Shown: positions 1 to 9,691, numbered from the stretch's first letter. The stretch: DNA of 38,531 nt from Thiobacillus sp. (GCF_024708915.1 NZ_JANJXQ010000033.1:1-38531); one strand, 5' to 3'. Translations and numbers: made by a program. Notes: generated from the letters alone by a model not told the origin.

Positions 1-1286
1 AAGCGGTACAGCACTTCGTTGACGGCCTCGGGGGCGCGCCCGCCGACCAGGTGGCGGACGTGCAGCTTGGCCATTTCATTGTCGGTCAGGTCGATCGCCT
101 CCAGGCCATGCCGCTGCAACAGTTCGACCACGCGCGCGCCCTCGCCCGCCCCCGGCACCGACAGTCCGACGAATACGCGCGCCATCCTGGGGTCGGAATA
201 ACGATAGTTGAATTCGGTGATGTTGCGTGCGCCCAGCAGGCCGCAAAAGGTCTTGAAGCTGCCCGGCGTCTCGGGGATGGTGACCGCCAGTACCGCCTCG
301 CGTTTTTCGCCCAGCTCAGCGCGCTCGGCGATGTGGCGCAGGCGATCGAAGTTCATGTTGGCGCCGGAGGCCACCGCGACCAGCGTTTTGCCCTTGAGCT
401 TGTCGCCGGCGATTGCCGCTTTCATCCCGGCGACAGACAGGGCGCCGGCCGGTTCCAGAATCGAGCGGGTGTCTTCGAAGACGTCCTTGATCGCCGCGCA
501 GATGGCGTCATTGTTGACGCGGATGATTTCGTCGACATACAGCTGCGACAGCCGGAAGGTTTCCTTGCCGACTGTTTTTACCGCCACGCCGTCGGCAAAA
601 ATACCCACGCGCGGCAGCGTGATGCGCTTGCCCTTGCACAGCGAGCGCGCCATCGCGTCGGCGTCTTCGGGTTCGACGCCGACGATCCTGATTTCCGGCC
701 GCAGCCGCTTGATGTACGCCGCCATGCCGGCAATCAGACCGCCACCGCCGACCGGGATGTAGACCGAATGAATCGGGCCGGGATGCTGGCGCAGCAGCTC
801 CATCGCCACCGTGCCCTGCCCGGCGATCACATCCGGATCGTCGTAGGGATGGACAAAGGTGGCCTTGGCTTCCTTGGCAAGGAGGATGGCGTGATCGCAG
901 GCTTCGTCATAGTTGTCGCCGTGCAGAATCACCTGCGCGCCGCGCGCCGCCACCGCATCGACCTTGATTCTGGGCGTGGTCGCCGGCATCACGATGGTCG
1001 CCGTCACGCCAAGCTTTTGCGCCGCCAGCGCCACCCCCTGCGCGTGGTTGCCGGCCGATGCCGCCACCACGCCGCGCGCCAGCTGGGCCTGCGCAAGCTT
1101 CGCCATTTTGTTGTAGGCGCCGCGGCACTTGAAAGAAAACACCGGCTGCAGGTCTTCCCGCTTCAACAGGATCCGGTTGTTGAGGCGGTGCGACAGGTTG
1201 TGGGCCACCTCGAGCGGCGACTCCACCGACACGTCGTAGACGCGCGAGGTCAGGATGCGTTCGAGATAATCGACGGGTTGGCTCAT
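1..1286 (-). CDS. ilvA: Threonine ammonia-lyase (threonine deaminase), C-terminus cut by window edge
   Basis: Catalyses PLP-dependent deamination of threonine to 2-oxobutanoate, the first committed step of isoleucine synthesis. The visible 428 codons start at an ATG at 1286 ([12 protein letters not shown]). The PLP lysine is K53 in SFKCRGAY, the cofactor-contacting NHAQG is at 80-84, and the phosphate-cradling GGGG loop is at 180-183. From about residue 330 a regulatory ACT-like domain begins ([18 protein letters not shown]). Biosynthetic enzymes of this family are near 510 residues, so roughly 80 residues, probably the second regulatory half-domain, lie beyond base 1. The regulatory domain argues for the feedback-controlled biosynthetic enzyme rather than the short catabolic form. 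It is divergent from rpiA with 76 bases between start codons. Confidence 0.95.
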   Translation of the reverse strand, partial: MSQPVDYLERILTSRVYDVSVESPLEVAHNLSHRLNNRILLKREDLQPVFSFKCRGAYNKMAKLAQAQLARGVVAASAGNHAQGVALAAQKLGVTATIVMPATTPRIKVDAVAARGAQVILHGDNYDEACDHAILLAKEAKATFVHPYDDPDVIAGQGTVAMELLRQHPGPIHSVYIPVGGGGLIAGMAAYIKRLRPEIRIVGVEPEDADAMARSLCKGKRITLPRVGIFADGVAVKTVGKETFRLSQLYVDEIIRVNNDAICAAIKDVFEDTRSILEPAGALSVAGMKAAIAGDKLKGKTLVAVASGANMNFDRLRHIAERAELGEKREAVLAVTIPETPGSFKTFCGLLGARNITEFNYRYSDPRMARVFVGLSVPGAGEGARVVELLQRHGLEAIDLTDNEMAKLHVRHLVGGRAPEAVNEVLYR

Positions 1287-1303
1287 GGCGGCGGGTGCGA
1301 GGT

Positions 1304-1332
1304 TTGAAAAAAGGGGGAGATGCCGCTATCTT
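1304..1332 (+). promoter_or_regulatory. Candidate sigma-70 promoter of rpiA
   Basis: TTGAAA at 1304-1309 (5 of 6 to the -35 consensus) and TATCTT at 1327-1332 (4 of 6 to the -10) are separated by 17 bases. Transcription would start near 1339, about 24 bases before the rpiA ATG. This is inferred from sequence only. Confidence 0.5.
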
Positions 1333-1362
1333 AGCGGGCTGCGACCAAATGACGAAAACATC

Positions 1363-2019
1363 ATGACACAAGACGAAATGAAGCAAGCCGTGGCGCGTGC
1401 CGCGGTGGAGTATGCCCACGGCGGCATCATCGGGGTGGGCACCGGCTCGACCGCCAACTATTTCATCGACGCGCTGGCCGACGTCAAGGGCCGCATCGAC
1501 GGCGCGGTGGCCAGTTCGGAAGCGACGGCGGCACGCCTGAAAAGCCACGGCATCCAGGTGCTCGACCTCAACAGCGTCGGCGAACTCGAAATCTACGTCG
1601 ACGGCGCCGACGAAATCACCGAGCACTTCGCCATGATCAAGGGCGGCGGCGGTGCGCTGACGCGCGAAAAAATCGTCGCCGCCTGCAGCAAGCAGTTCAT
1701 CTGCATTGCCGACGAAAGCAAGCTGGTCGGGGTACTCGGCAAATTTCCGCTGCCGGTCGAAGTGATCCCGATGGCGCGTTCCTACGTGGCGCGCGAGCTG
1801 GTGAAACTCGGCGGCCAGCCACGCCTGCGCGAAGGCTTCACCACCGACAACGGCAACCTCATTCTCGACGTGTACGGCCTGTCGATCGTCGACCCGGTAT
1901 CGCTGGAAGCGGCACTCAACCACATCGTCGGCGTGGTCACCAACGGCCTGTTTGCGCGGCGCGGCGCGGACGTGCTGCTGCTGGGAACCGAATCCGGCGT
2001 CAAGACTTACAAGAAATGA
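1363..2019 (+). CDS. rpiA: Ribose-5-phosphate isomerase A
   Basis: Interconverts ribose 5-phosphate and ribulose 5-phosphate in the pentose phosphate pathway, and in the Calvin cycle if the host is autotrophic. The 218-residue product matches the family length (219 in E. coli). Visible motifs are the phosphate-binding GVGTGST loop at 24-30, DGADEI at 80-85 with the catalytic aspartates, and [11 protein letters not shown] at 93-103 with the conserved lysine and the general-base glutamate. An in-frame ATG at 1285 would add 26 residues unlike the family ([13 protein letters not shown]...), so the ATG at 1363 is preferred. It converges on yacG with 18 bases between the stops. Confidence 0.96.
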   Translation: MTQDEMKQAVARAAVEYAHGGIIGVGTGSTANYFIDALADVKGRIDGAVASSEATAARLKSHGIQVLDLNSVGELEIYVDGADEITEHFAMIKGGGGALTREKIVAACSKQFICIADESKLVGVLGKFPLPVEVIPMARSYVARELVKLGGQPRLREGFTTDNGNLILDVYGLSIVDPVSLEAALNHIVGVVTNGLFARRGADVLLLGTESGVKTYKK

Positions 2020-2026
2020 CCGCAAC

Positions 2027-2058
2027 GGGGAGCGCCGTCACTGTGTTGGCGGCGCCCC
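2027..2058. terminator. Weak bulged hairpin between converging rpiA and yacG
   Basis: GGGG(ag)CGCCG at 2027-2037 can pair with CGGCGCCCC at 2050-2058, giving 9 pairs with a 2-base bulge and a 12-base loop. It spans the short gap between the two stop codons. Neither side has a T-run, so termination is only a possibility. Confidence 0.25.
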
Positions 2059-2238
2059 GTCCTCCGGCTCCTGCTCTTCTTCGGCGGGCACCCGGTATTT
2101 TTCGGTCGCCCACTGCCCCAGGTCGATCAGCTTGCAGCGTTCGCTGCAGAATGGTTTCCAGCGGCTCGCCGCCGTCCAGCTGACGGCGGCGCCGCAGATC
2201 GGACAGCTCACGACAGGCGGCTTGGGGGACGGTTTCAC
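2038..2238 (-). CDS. yacG: DNA gyrase inhibitor YacG, small zinc-ribbon protein
   Basis: A 66-residue protein with the YacG zinc site, CPIC near residues 12-15 and CSERC near 31-35, followed by the family's KLIDLGQWA segment and an acidic tail. In E. coli YacG binds GyrB and inhibits gyrase. The reading frame is open further upstream, but the start is best placed at the GTG at 2238, which overlaps the zapD stop as GTGA. That gives the expected length and implies translational coupling. It is the last gene of the pilB-pilC-pilD-coaE-zapD-yacG string, an order common in beta- and gammaproteobacteria. Confidence 0.9.
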   Translation of the reverse strand: MKPSPKPPVVSCPICGAAVSWTAASRWKPFCSERCKLIDLGQWATEKYRVPAEEEQEPEDGAPPTQ

Positions 2239-2990
2239 AGGGTGCAGAAAGTCAGATCGAAGTCGATCGGCTGATCGGTGCAGGTGCGCATCTGTCCTGC
2301 CCCGGCATGCACGAAGCGGATGTTGAGCATGTACTTGTTGGCCGAAATCTCGGGTACGCACGGCAGGGTGTCGATCAGGGTGACACGGATCAGCTGCGGG
2401 TTACGCGATTCCAGCATGCGCTGGTAATGTCCGTGCTCGACATGCTGCAGTTCGGGCTGGCCGCTGTCGCGCAGCAAGCCGAGCACGATGTCGACCGCCG
2501 CGCGAATGGACGAGAACGGCGCCAGCCAGCGTTGCAAATGACCTGCCCGCTCCGCGGCCGGCTGGTGCAGCCAGTGGTGGTAGGACGGCAGATCGAATTC
2601 GCACATCCCGCCCGGAATGGCCGCACGCTGCTTGACGGTCATCAGCCAGTCGTCTTCGCGCAAATGCTGACCCACCTTGCCTGGCAGTTGATACATGCCA
2701 TGGTGGGCGGCCTCGATCGCCGCCAGCACGGTTTCCAGGGTACGGTCCTGGACGCGGGGATTGCCGCGCAGCGCGGCCAGCACGGATTTTTGCCGGTCCA
2801 GCTCCTGCAACAGGTCGGATTTGAGGTCGGCGCGCGCCGCCACTTCCGCCATTTCAAACAGCGTCAGCAGGGCCGCGTGATGCGCGTGCCGGTCGGGCGA
2901 CGCGGCATAGGCATCGAAGCGGTCGAACAAATCTTCCAGCCGCAGCAGGGTGCGGATGCGTTCGCTGAGGGGATATTCGTAATGGATCAC
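2235..2990 (-). CDS. zapD: Cell division protein ZapD (YacF family)
   Basis: A cytoplasmic FtsZ-binding protein that cross-links FtsZ protofilaments and stabilises the Z-ring. The 251-residue product has the expected length (247 in E. coli) and family landmarks: [21 protein letters not shown] at the start, an alpha-helical N-terminal domain, then a beta-rich C-terminal domain with [12 protein letters not shown] and the terminal DFDLTFCTL strand. It begins 51 bases after coaE and its TGA overlaps the yacG GTG. Pairing with coaE and yacG downstream of pilD is the usual context. Confidence 0.93.
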   Translation of the reverse strand: MIHYEYPLSERIRTLLRLEDLFDRFDAYAASPDRHAHHAALLTLFEMAEVAARADLKSDLLQELDRQKSVLAALRGNPRVQDRTLETVLAAIEAAHHGMYQLPGKVGQHLREDDWLMTVKQRAAIPGGMCEFDLPSYHHWLHQPAAERAGHLQRWLAPFSSIRAAVDIVLGLLRDSGQPELQHVEHGHYQRMLESRNPQLIRVTLIDTLPCVPEISANKYMLNIRFVHAGAGQMRTCTDQPIDFDLTFCTL

Positions 2991-3041
2991 GCCGCACGCG
3001 TTGGTTTCAATCGGCCGATTGTCGCCGATCCGGGCGGAAAA

Positions 3042-3650
3042 TCAAGGCGGCGGCGCACTTGCGAGCGCTTGATAACGCCGGTGCAGCGCTGCCACCTGGC
3101 TGCGCAATGCCTCGGGCGAAGCCGTGTTGACGATCACATCGTCCGCCGCCGCCAGGCGCTCGGCGCGCCCGGCCTGCGCTGCGAGTATGGCCGCCACCTC
3201 GTCATGGGCGAGCCCGCTGCGCGCCATCGTCCGTGCCATCTGCAGTTCTTCGGGGCAATCGACCACCAGCACGCGGTTCAGCAGGTCGCGGTAGCCGCCG
3301 GTTTCCACCAGCAGGGGGATCACGATCAGGGCATAGGAGGCGGTGAGTGCCGCGTGCGCCTGCTCCACCGCACGCCGAATGCGCGGATGCAGAATGGTTT
3401 CGAGCCGGCGCCGGTCGGCGGCATCGGCGAAGACGCGCCGACGCAGGGCAGCGCGATCCAGGCCGCCGTCCGCCTGCATCACCGTTGCGCCGAAAGCCGC
3501 GCGGATCGCCTCCAGCGCCGCGCCGCCAGGCGCAGTCAGCTCGCGGGCAATGACATCCGTATCGATCACCGGAACGCCATGAGCGGCGAAGCAGTCGGCA
3601 ACGGTCGATTTCCCCGAACCGATGCCGCCGGTGAGGCCAACCGTGAACAT
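3042..3650 (-). CDS. coaE: Dephospho-CoA kinase
   Basis: Phosphorylates the 3'-hydroxyl of dephospho-CoA, the last step of coenzyme A synthesis. The 202-residue protein begins MFTVGLTGGIGSGKST, with the Walker A P-loop at residues 8-16. It continues with the CoaE-typical DTDVIARELTAPGG, the LID-region HPRIRRAV and the VVDCPEELQ strand. Its ATG overlaps the pilD stop by one base (TGATG), so it is probably translated by re-initiation after pilD. The pairing with a pilus peptidase reflects conserved gene order and does not show a shared pathway. Confidence 0.96.
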   Translation of the reverse strand: MFTVGLTGGIGSGKSTVADCFAAHGVPVIDTDVIARELTAPGGAALEAIRAAFGATVMQADGGLDRAALRRRVFADAADRRRLETILHPRIRRAVEQAHAALTASYALIVIPLLVETGGYRDLLNRVLVVDCPEELQMARTMARSGLAHDEVAAILAAQAGRAERLAAADDVIVNTASPEALRSQVAALHRRYQALASAPPP

Positions 3651-4501
3651 CAGAATTGCCCGAGGTAGGCCTGCGTCAGGTCCGCGCCGAAGAACAGCGC
3701 CACCAGCCCGCCTCCGGCCAGATACGGACCGAACGGAATCGGCACGCGCCGGTCATGCTTCACCAGCACGATCATCGCGATGCCGACCGCCGCGCCGACG
3801 ACGGAAGACAGCAACAGCGTGACCGGCAGCATCTGCCACCCCAGCCAGGCGCCGATGGCCGCCAGCAGCTTGAAGTCGCCGTAACCCATCCCGTCCTTGC
3901 CGGTGGCGAGCTTGAACAGCCAGTACACCAGCCACAGCACCAGATAGCCGGCCATGGCGCCGACGACCGCATCCGGCAGGCTGGCGAAATGCCCGCCCAG
4001 ATTGAACAGCAGCCCCAGCCACAGCAGCGGCAGGGTGAGACTGTCGGGCAGCAAGGTCGTGTCGAGGTCGATGAAAGCCAGTGCGATCAGCGCCCACACC
4101 ATGAGCAGCGCGCCCACGGTTTGCACGCTCGCACCCCATTTCCAGGCGACCGCCGCCGACAGCAGCGCGGTAAGCAGTTCCACCAGCGGATAACGCGCGC
4201 CGATCGGCGCGCGGCAGGCCGAGCAGCGGCCGCGCAACCACAGCCACGACAACAGCGGAATGTTTTCCAGCGCCGTGATCGGATGGCCGCACTGCGGGCA
4301 GGCCGAACGCGGCAGCCACAGGTTGTAGCGCGGCGCATCCGGAACGGGCTCGCCGCGCAGTTCGGCGCACTGCGCATGCCATTCGGCCTCCATCATTCTG
4401 GGCAGCCGATGGATGGCGACGTTGAGAAAGCTGCCGACCAGCAAGCTGAATAAAAAAACCAGCCCGGTGAACAGGGCTGGTTCGACATGCAGCAACGCCA
4501 T
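3650..4501 (-). CDS. pilD: Type IV prepilin peptidase / N-methyltransferase
   Basis: An inner-membrane aspartic protease that removes the leader of type IV prepilins and type II pseudopilins and N-methylates the new first residue. The 283-residue protein has a first membrane helix (about 10-30) and a cytoplasmic insert with the zinc tetracysteine motif C68-x2-C71 and C93-x2-C96. Six or so further helices follow. The catalytic aspartates lie in FIDLDTTLLPD (145-153) and GYGDFKLL (206-213). Both ends overlap neighbours by one base as TGATG. No pilin gene is present in the window, so substrates must be encoded elsewhere. Confidence 0.96.
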   Translation of the reverse strand: MALLHVEPALFTGLVFLFSLLVGSFLNVAIHRLPRMMEAEWHAQCAELRGEPVPDAPRYNLWLPRSACPQCGHPITALENIPLLSWLWLRGRCSACRAPIGARYPLVELLTALLSAAVAWKWGASVQTVGALLMVWALIALAFIDLDTTLLPDSLTLPLLWLGLLFNLGGHFASLPDAVVGAMAGYLVLWLVYWLFKLATGKDGMGYGDFKLLAAIGAWLGWQMLPVTLLLSSVVGAAVGIAMIVLVKHDRRVPIPFGPYLAGGGLVALFFGADLTQAYLGQF

Positions 4502-5724
4502 CAGACGACCGAGCCCATCTTGAAGATCGGCAGGTACATGGCGATCACCATGCCGCCGATCAGCGTGCCCAGCACCACCATGATGATTGGTTCCATCAGG
4601 CTGGACAGCGCTTCGACCGCGTCATCCACTTCAGCCTCGTAGAAATCGGCCACCTTGCCCAGCATGGAATCGAGCGCTCCGGACTCTTCGCCGATGGCAG
4701 CCATCTGCAGCACCATATTGGGAAACCGGTCGGAGTTCTGCATTGCCACCGTCAGCGCCGTGCCGGTCGATACTTCGCCACGGATTTTATTGGTCGCCTC
4801 GACGAATACCTGGTTGCCCGATGCCCCGCCCACCGATTCCAGCGCTTCGACCAGCGGCACGCCGGCGGCGAACATGGTGGCCAGGGTGCGGGTCCAGCGC
4901 GCGATGGTGGCTTTTTCGATCACTGCGCCAAAAATCGGTAATTTGAGCATCACCCGGTCCATGAACATCTGCACCTTGCGCGAGCGTTTCCATGCCTGCA
5001 GCAAGGCATAGATGCTGCCGCCGATGACACCGAAAATCGCCCACCACCACTGGACGAAGAAATCCGAGATCGCCATCACCACCAGGGTCGGCCCCGGCAG
5101 GTCGGCGCCAAAGCTGCTGAACAAGTCCTTGAACGCCGGAATCACGAAAATCATGATCACGGCGGTGATGACAAACGCCACCACGATAATGGAAACGGGG
5201 TAGAACAGCGCCGACTTGATCTTGCTCTTGATGGCGAGGATTTTTTCCTTGTACACCGCCAGGCGCTCCAGCACGCCTTCGAGGATACCGGCCGCCTCAC
5301 CCGCGCCAACAAGGTTGCAGAACAGGGTATCGAAGTACAGCGGATGGCGCCCGAAGGCCTGGGTGAGGCTGCTGCCCTTCTCGATGTCGGCCTTGATCTC
5401 CAGCAGCAGGCGCTGCATCGACGGGTTGGAATGGCCGCGCGCGACGATTTCGAAGGACTGTAGCAGCGGCACGCCGGCCTTCATCATGGTGGCAAGCTGG
5501 CGGGTGAACAGGGTGACGTCCTTGTCGGTGATGCGCTTGCTCCCGCCACCGAAGAGGCTGCTCTGCTTCTTCACCTTGGTGACGGTGATGCCCTGCTTGC
5601 GCAGCTGGGCGTTGACCACGGCCTCGCCGCCCGCGGACATCTGGCCCTTCACCTTCTTGCCACGCTTGTCCATGCCTTCCCAGAGGAAGGTCGCCTCCTT
5701 GACTGCCTTTGCCGCTGTAGCCAT
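4501..5724 (-). CDS. pilC: Type IV pilus inner-membrane platform protein PilC
   Basis: The inner-membrane platform on which PilB drives pilin polymerisation. The 407-residue protein has the PilC layout: a short cytoplasmic N-terminus (FLWEGMDKRGKKVKG), a first T2SSF domain at about 70-195 (FTRQLATMMKAGVPLLQSFE), a helix at about 175-195, and a second T2SSF domain at about 275-400 (WTRTLATMFAAGVPLVEALE). It ends in a membrane helix and LPIFKMGSVV. It starts 12 bases after the pilB stop and its TGA overlaps the pilD ATG. Confidence 0.96.
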   Translation of the reverse strand: MATAAKAVKEATFLWEGMDKRGKKVKGQMSAGGEAVVNAQLRKQGITVTKVKKQSSLFGGGSKRITDKDVTLFTRQLATMMKAGVPLLQSFEIVARGHSNPSMQRLLLEIKADIEKGSSLTQAFGRHPLYFDTLFCNLVGAGEAAGILEGVLERLAVYKEKILAIKSKIKSALFYPVSIIVVAFVITAVIMIFVIPAFKDLFSSFGADLPGPTLVVMAISDFFVQWWWAIFGVIGGSIYALLQAWKRSRKVQMFMDRVMLKLPIFGAVIEKATIARWTRTLATMFAAGVPLVEALESVGGASGNQVFVEATNKIRGEVSTGTALTVAMQNSDRFPNMVLQMAAIGEESGALDSMLGKVADFYEAEVDDAVEALSSLMEPIIMVVLGTLIGGMVIAMYLPIFKMGSVV

Positions 5725-5736
5725 ACGGGTTTTCCC

Positions 5737-7449
5737 TTACATGTTGGTGACGGCCTCGACCTCTTCCAGCGAGGTGAGACCGGCTTTTACCTTGAGCAGG
5801 CCCGCCTGCCGGAGGTCCAGCACGCCCTCCCGCCTGGCCTGGTCGGCAATATCGGCCTCGTTGCCGCCCTTGAGGATGATGCGCGTCATGGCATCGGTGA
5901 TCGGCATCACCTGGTAGATACCGACCCGCCCCTTGTAGCCCGTGCCGTTGCATATTTCACAACCCACAGCCTTGTAGGGCTGCCACGTACCGTCCAGCTG
6001 GTCCGCAGTAAAACCGGCCGCCAGCAGCGCTTCTTCCGGGATGTCGGCGGGCTGTTTGCAGGAACACAGGCGCCGCCCGAGACGCTGCGCGGTGATGAGA
6101 ATGACCGAAGAGGCGACGTTGAATGGGGCGACGCCCATGTTCAGCAGTCGGGTAAGTGTTCCCGGCGCATCGTTGGTATGCAGCGTCGACATCACCATGT
6201 GACCGGTCTGCGCTGCCTTGATCGCGATGTCGGCCGTTTCGAGATCGCGAATTTCGCCAACCATGATGACATCCGGATCCTGCCGCAGGAAGGATCTCAG
6301 TGCGGCCGAAAAGGTGAGGCCCGCCTTGTCGTTGACGTTGACCTGGTTGATCCCGGGCAGCTGGATTTCTGCCGGATCTTCCGCGGTCGAGATGTTGACG
6401 TCGGGCTTATTGAGGATGTTGAGGCAGGTGTAGAGCGAAACCGTCTTGCCGGAGCCGGTCGGGCCGGTCACCAGCACCATGCCATAGGGGCGCTGCACGG
6501 CACTCAGCAGCAACTCCTTTTGCCACGCTTCGTAACCCAGCGCCTCGATGCCCAATTGGGCACTGGTAGGGTCCAGGATACGCATGACGATCTTTTCACC
6601 GTACAGCGTCGGCAACGTGCTGACCCGAAAATCAATGGCGCGGCTCTTCGACAGCACAAGCTTCATGCGGCCGTCCTGCGGCACCCGCTTTTCCGAAATA
6701 TCCAGACGCGACAGCACCTTGATGCGCGACGCCACCTTGTCCTTGATCGCCATTGGCGGCTGGGCCACCTCGAACAGGATGCCGTCACGGCGGTATCGAA
6801 TGCGGTAGTATTTCTCGTAGGGTTCGAAGTGGATGTCGGACGCCCCCTGGTTGATGGCGTCAAGCATGATCTTCTGCAGATAGCGCACCACCGGGGCGTC
6901 ATCGATATCGATGCCACCCGCGTCCGGCTGGGAGTCCGCGGCCTCCTCGTCGCTGAAGTCGAGGTTGAGGTCCTCGGCGTTCATCACGGCCATCGTGTTG
7001 TCCGCCGCCTCGACCAACCGGTCGATCAGCTTGCCGAGCTTGTCGTCCTCGACCACCACCGGCTCCACCGCTTGGCCAGTCTGGAACTTGACTTCATCCA
7101 GCGCCTGCAGATGGGTCGGGTCGGAGGTTGCTACATAAAGCTTGCTGCCGCGCTGGTAGAGCGCGATGACCCGCCGCTTCTGCACGAACTTCGCATCGAG
7201 CAGACCCTGTGGCAGACTCTCCGGGTCCATCGCCCCGAGATCCAGATAGGGAAAGCCGAAGGACCCGGCGGCGAATTCGGCGATTTGGTCCGCCTTGAAA
7301 CGCCGCCCCTTGAGGAGTTCGGTCACGAACGAATCGCCCGCCTGAGAAGCGCGTTTCCACACGCCCTCCGCGTCTTCCTCGGAAAGCCAACCCCGGTTGA
7401 CCATGGCGCGCGCCAGGCCGGTTAGATTGATATTCGTCACTGCAGCCAT
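5737..7449 (-). CDS. pilB: Type IV pilus assembly ATPase PilB
   Basis: The hexameric cytoplasmic ATPase that powers pilus extension. From the ATG at 7449 the product is 570 residues, close to P. aeruginosa PilB (566). It has an N-terminal MshE/T2SSE-N domain, then Walker A GPTGSGKT at 329-336, the Asp box (STAEDPAEIQL), Walker B (DVIMVGEIRD), the His box (GHMVMSTLHTND) and a C-terminal CSC...CEIC zinc tetracysteine. The frame stays open 61 codons further upstream into the preceding gene, but that extension lacks family character. A small hairpin (7481-7497) lies in the leader. I see no clear sigma-54 promoter, so the gene may be read from the corB side. Confidence 0.96.
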   Translation of the reverse strand: MAAVTNINLTGLARAMVNRGWLSEEDAEGVWKRASQAGDSFVTELLKGRRFKADQIAEFAAGSFGFPYLDLGAMDPESLPQGLLDAKFVQKRRVIALYQRGSKLYVATSDPTHLQALDEVKFQTGQAVEPVVVEDDKLGKLIDRLVEAADNTMAVMNAEDLNLDFSDEEAADSQPDAGGIDIDDAPVVRYLQKIMLDAINQGASDIHFEPYEKYYRIRYRRDGILFEVAQPPMAIKDKVASRIKVLSRLDISEKRVPQDGRMKLVLSKSRAIDFRVSTLPTLYGEKIVMRILDPTSAQLGIEALGYEAWQKELLLSAVQRPYGMVLVTGPTGSGKTVSLYTCLNILNKPDVNISTAEDPAEIQLPGINQVNVNDKAGLTFSAALRSFLRQDPDVIMVGEIRDLETADIAIKAAQTGHMVMSTLHTNDAPGTLTRLLNMGVAPFNVASSVILITAQRLGRRLCSCKQPADIPEEALLAAGFTADQLDGTWQPYKAVGCEICNGTGYKGRVGIYQVMPITDAMTRIILKGGNEADIADQARREGVLDLRQAGLLKVKAGLTSLEEVEAVTNM

Positions 7450-7525
7450 GTTGATCCAACCCTGTTCTGCTTTGGATGCCCCCCGTTCGGGACGGGGATC
7501 AGAGCCCTTAACGGCGATATTTCGA

Positions 7526-8824
7526 CTAAGTTGAGGTCTCTCCGGACAACACTTCCTGAGACGCCGGCACGTAGATACGCGCGATGCGCACCGCACGATC
7601 CTGGGTCTGCACGATTTCCACCGGGATCTCACCCAGTTTGAGGCTCACGCCCGCCTCGGGAATATCCTCGAACTGCTCCAGCAGGAGGCCATTGAGCGTC
7701 TTCGGACCGTCAACCGGAAAATCCAGTCCCAGCTTGCGGTTCAACTGGCGCAACGGTACCGACCCTTCCACCAGCCAGCTACCGTCTTCGTCCTGTCGCA
7801 GGTAGCCCATGTCCGCCGGCGCCTGCGTGGTGAACTCGCCGACCATCTCCTCCAGCAGATCCTCCAGCGTCACCAGGCCCTGCAGTTCGCCGTATTCGTC
7901 CACCACGAGCGCCAGACGCCGGCGGCTGCGCTGGAAATTGCGCAGCTGGGTGAACAGCGGGGTGCCGGCCGGGACAAAATAGGGAACCTCCAGATTTTCC
8001 TTCAGCGTCGCAATATCGAGTTCCTCGCCGGCAAGCGTGTGCAGGACGCGTCGAATGTGCAACACACCCAGCAGATGATCCGCGGAACCTTCGACCACCA
8101 CCAGCCGGGTATGGTGACTCGTGGCGATCTGCTGGCGCAGGCGCTCGGGGTCGTCCTCGATGTCGATCATCTCGATCTGGCTGCGCGGGGTCATCACGTC
8201 GTCGACCGTCAGATCTTCCAGGTCGAGCAGGTTGGTCAGGATGCGATGGTGTTCGTGCGGCAATCTTCCGGAGGATTCCAGCACGATGGTGCGCAATTCC
8301 TCGAGACCCAGGCTCACCCCCTGCCCGGCCTCGGGTGGCTTGATATGCAGCACCCTGAGGATGCCCTGTACGAACAGGTTGACGAACCAGACGACGGGAT
8401 ACGCCAGCTTCAGCATCGGCATCAGCACGAATCCCGCCGGATACGCGACCCGCTCGGGAAACGATGCCCCGATCACCTTGGGCGTAACCTCGCTGAACAC
8501 CAGGATCAGGAACGTCAGCAGCAGGGTCGCCAATGAAAGTGCGACGTCCGAATCACCAAACAGACGGATGGAGATGATCGTTGCCAGCGTCGCCGCCGCG
8601 ATATTGACCAGATTGTTGCCGAGCAGGATGACGCCCAGAAGCTTGTCGGTCTGGTTCAGCAGGGCCAGCGTGATGATCGCCCCGCGCTGACCCTGCTCGG
8701 CGGCGTGCCGCAGGCGGTAGCGGTTGATCGCCATCATTGCGGTCTCGGACGCTGAAAAGCACGCCGACAGGAACAGCAGGCCCGCGAGCATGCCGAACAA
8801 GGTGCCGATGGACAAGGATTCCAC
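7526..8824 (-). CDS. corB: CorB/YfjD-type CNNM transporter-like protein with CBS pair
   Basis: A membrane protein of the HlyC/CorC family, linked in enterobacteria to magnesium and cobalt efflux. The 432 residues show a DUF21/CNNM membrane domain with about four helices (FSASETAMMAINRYRLRH, LLGNNLVNIAAA, FSEVTPKVIGA), then two CBS domains (DDVMTPRSQIEMID; LALVVDEYGELQGLVTLEDLLEE) and a C-terminal CorC_HlyC domain. It aligns well by eye with E. coli YfjD. The start is a GTG at 8824. It follows the YpjD/CcsA-like gene by 39 bases, reproducing the yfjD-ypjD-ffh neighbourhood of E. coli. Ion specificity cannot be read from sequence. Confidence 0.88.
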   Translation of the reverse strand: MESLSIGTLFGMLAGLLFLSACFSASETAMMAINRYRLRHAAEQGQRGAIITLALLNQTDKLLGVILLGNNLVNIAAATLATIISIRLFGDSDVALSLATLLLTFLILVFSEVTPKVIGASFPERVAYPAGFVLMPMLKLAYPVVWFVNLFVQGILRVLHIKPPEAGQGVSLGLEELRTIVLESSGRLPHEHHRILTNLLDLEDLTVDDVMTPRSQIEMIDIEDDPERLRQQIATSHHTRLVVVEGSADHLLGVLHIRRVLHTLAGEELDIATLKENLEVPYFVPAGTPLFTQLRNFQRSRRRLALVVDEYGELQGLVTLEDLLEEMVGEFTTQAPADMGYLRQDEDGSWLVEGSVPLRQLNRKLGLDFPVDGPKTLNGLLLEQFEDIPEAGVSLKLGEIPVEIVQTQDRAVRIARIYVPASQEVLSGETST

Positions 8825-8863
8825 GAGAGGTTCCCGAATTGTGCGCCCCGGACGAACGATCGT

Positions 8864-9649
8864 TCAGCGGTGGAGCAGCACCTCCAGCACGAACTGCGTG
8901 CCAAGGTAAGCCAGCAACAGCAGGGTGAATCCCGTGATCGTCCACACCAGTGCCGTGCGCCCGCGCCAGCCGCGGTAATGCCGTCCCAGCAGCAGGCCGC
9001 CGAACACCAGCCATGAGAGGATGCCGAACACGACCTTGTGGGAAAACTGCAACGGAATTCCGAAAATCACTTCCGAAAAGAAGATGCCGCTGAAGAGCGC
9101 CAGTGTCAGCAGGGCAAACCCCACGCCTATGGTCCGGAACAGCATCGCCTCCAGCGTCAACAGCGGCGGCGTGCCCTCCTGCAGCAGGCCGCCGCGGTGC
9201 AATCGTTTCTCCAGGATTGTCATCAGCACGGCATGTAGCGCGGCCACCGTCAAGAGGCCGTAGGCGAGGAAGGCCACCACCAAATGCGCGCGCAACGCCA
9301 GCGACTGCGAGTTGGGAACGACATGCGTGGCGGAAAACGGGGCTGCGAGCAGCACCGAGACCGCCGCCAGCGCGCTGATCCAGGCCTGTGGTCGAACCAG
9401 CGGCGCACCGTAGCTCGCCAGCCAGTACACGAGTGCCGTCAACCACACGACGGTCGACAACGAACTACCGAAGCCGAGGCGGATATCGCCCTGCCCCAGC
9501 ACCATATGGAAGTTGAGTGCGCCGTGCGCCAACAGCGCCAGCGGCATGAGTGTGCGCACCGAGCGTGCATCCGGCACGCGCCACAGGCACCAGGCCATCC
9601 AGCCATAAAGCGCGCTCACGCAGAGGATAACCAGCATCAACGGGGACAT
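8864..9649 (-). CDS. CcsA/YpjD-like integral membrane protein (cytochrome c assembly family)
   Basis: A 261-residue protein with about eight predicted membrane helices. It belongs to the cytochrome c assembly (CcsA/ResC-like) family, closest in size and context to E. coli YpjD (263 residues), which sits beside ffh and yfjD. Histidines in HGALNFHMVLG, SLALRAHLVVAF and LQFSHKVVFG are placed as in the family. The tryptophan-rich WWD haem-handling segment of true CcsA is not obvious, so a haem-ligation role is uncertain. It is divergent from ffh across 69 bases and is the first gene of the corB-pilB block. Confidence 0.8.
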   Translation of the reverse strand: MSPLMLVILCVSALYGWMAWCLWRVPDARSVRTLMPLALLAHGALNFHMVLGQGDIRLGFGSSLSTVVWLTALVYWLASYGAPLVRPQAWISALAAVSVLLAAPFSATHVVPNSQSLALRAHLVVAFLAYGLLTVAALHAVLMTILEKRLHRGGLLQEGTPPLLTLEAMLFRTIGVGFALLTLALFSGIFFSEVIFGIPLQFSHKVVFGILSWLVFGGLLLGRHYRGWRGRTALVWTITGFTLLLLAYLGTQFVLEVLLHR

Positions 9650-9691
9650 TCGTTAAAATAGCAAGCCTGTTCAGACCGCTTCATTATCCAT

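Noticed and set aside
51..1307. 418-codon plus-strand frame antisense to ilvA
   Set aside because: It is the complementary frame of an intact ilvA with PLP lysine and glycine loop, and it contains no recognisable domain.
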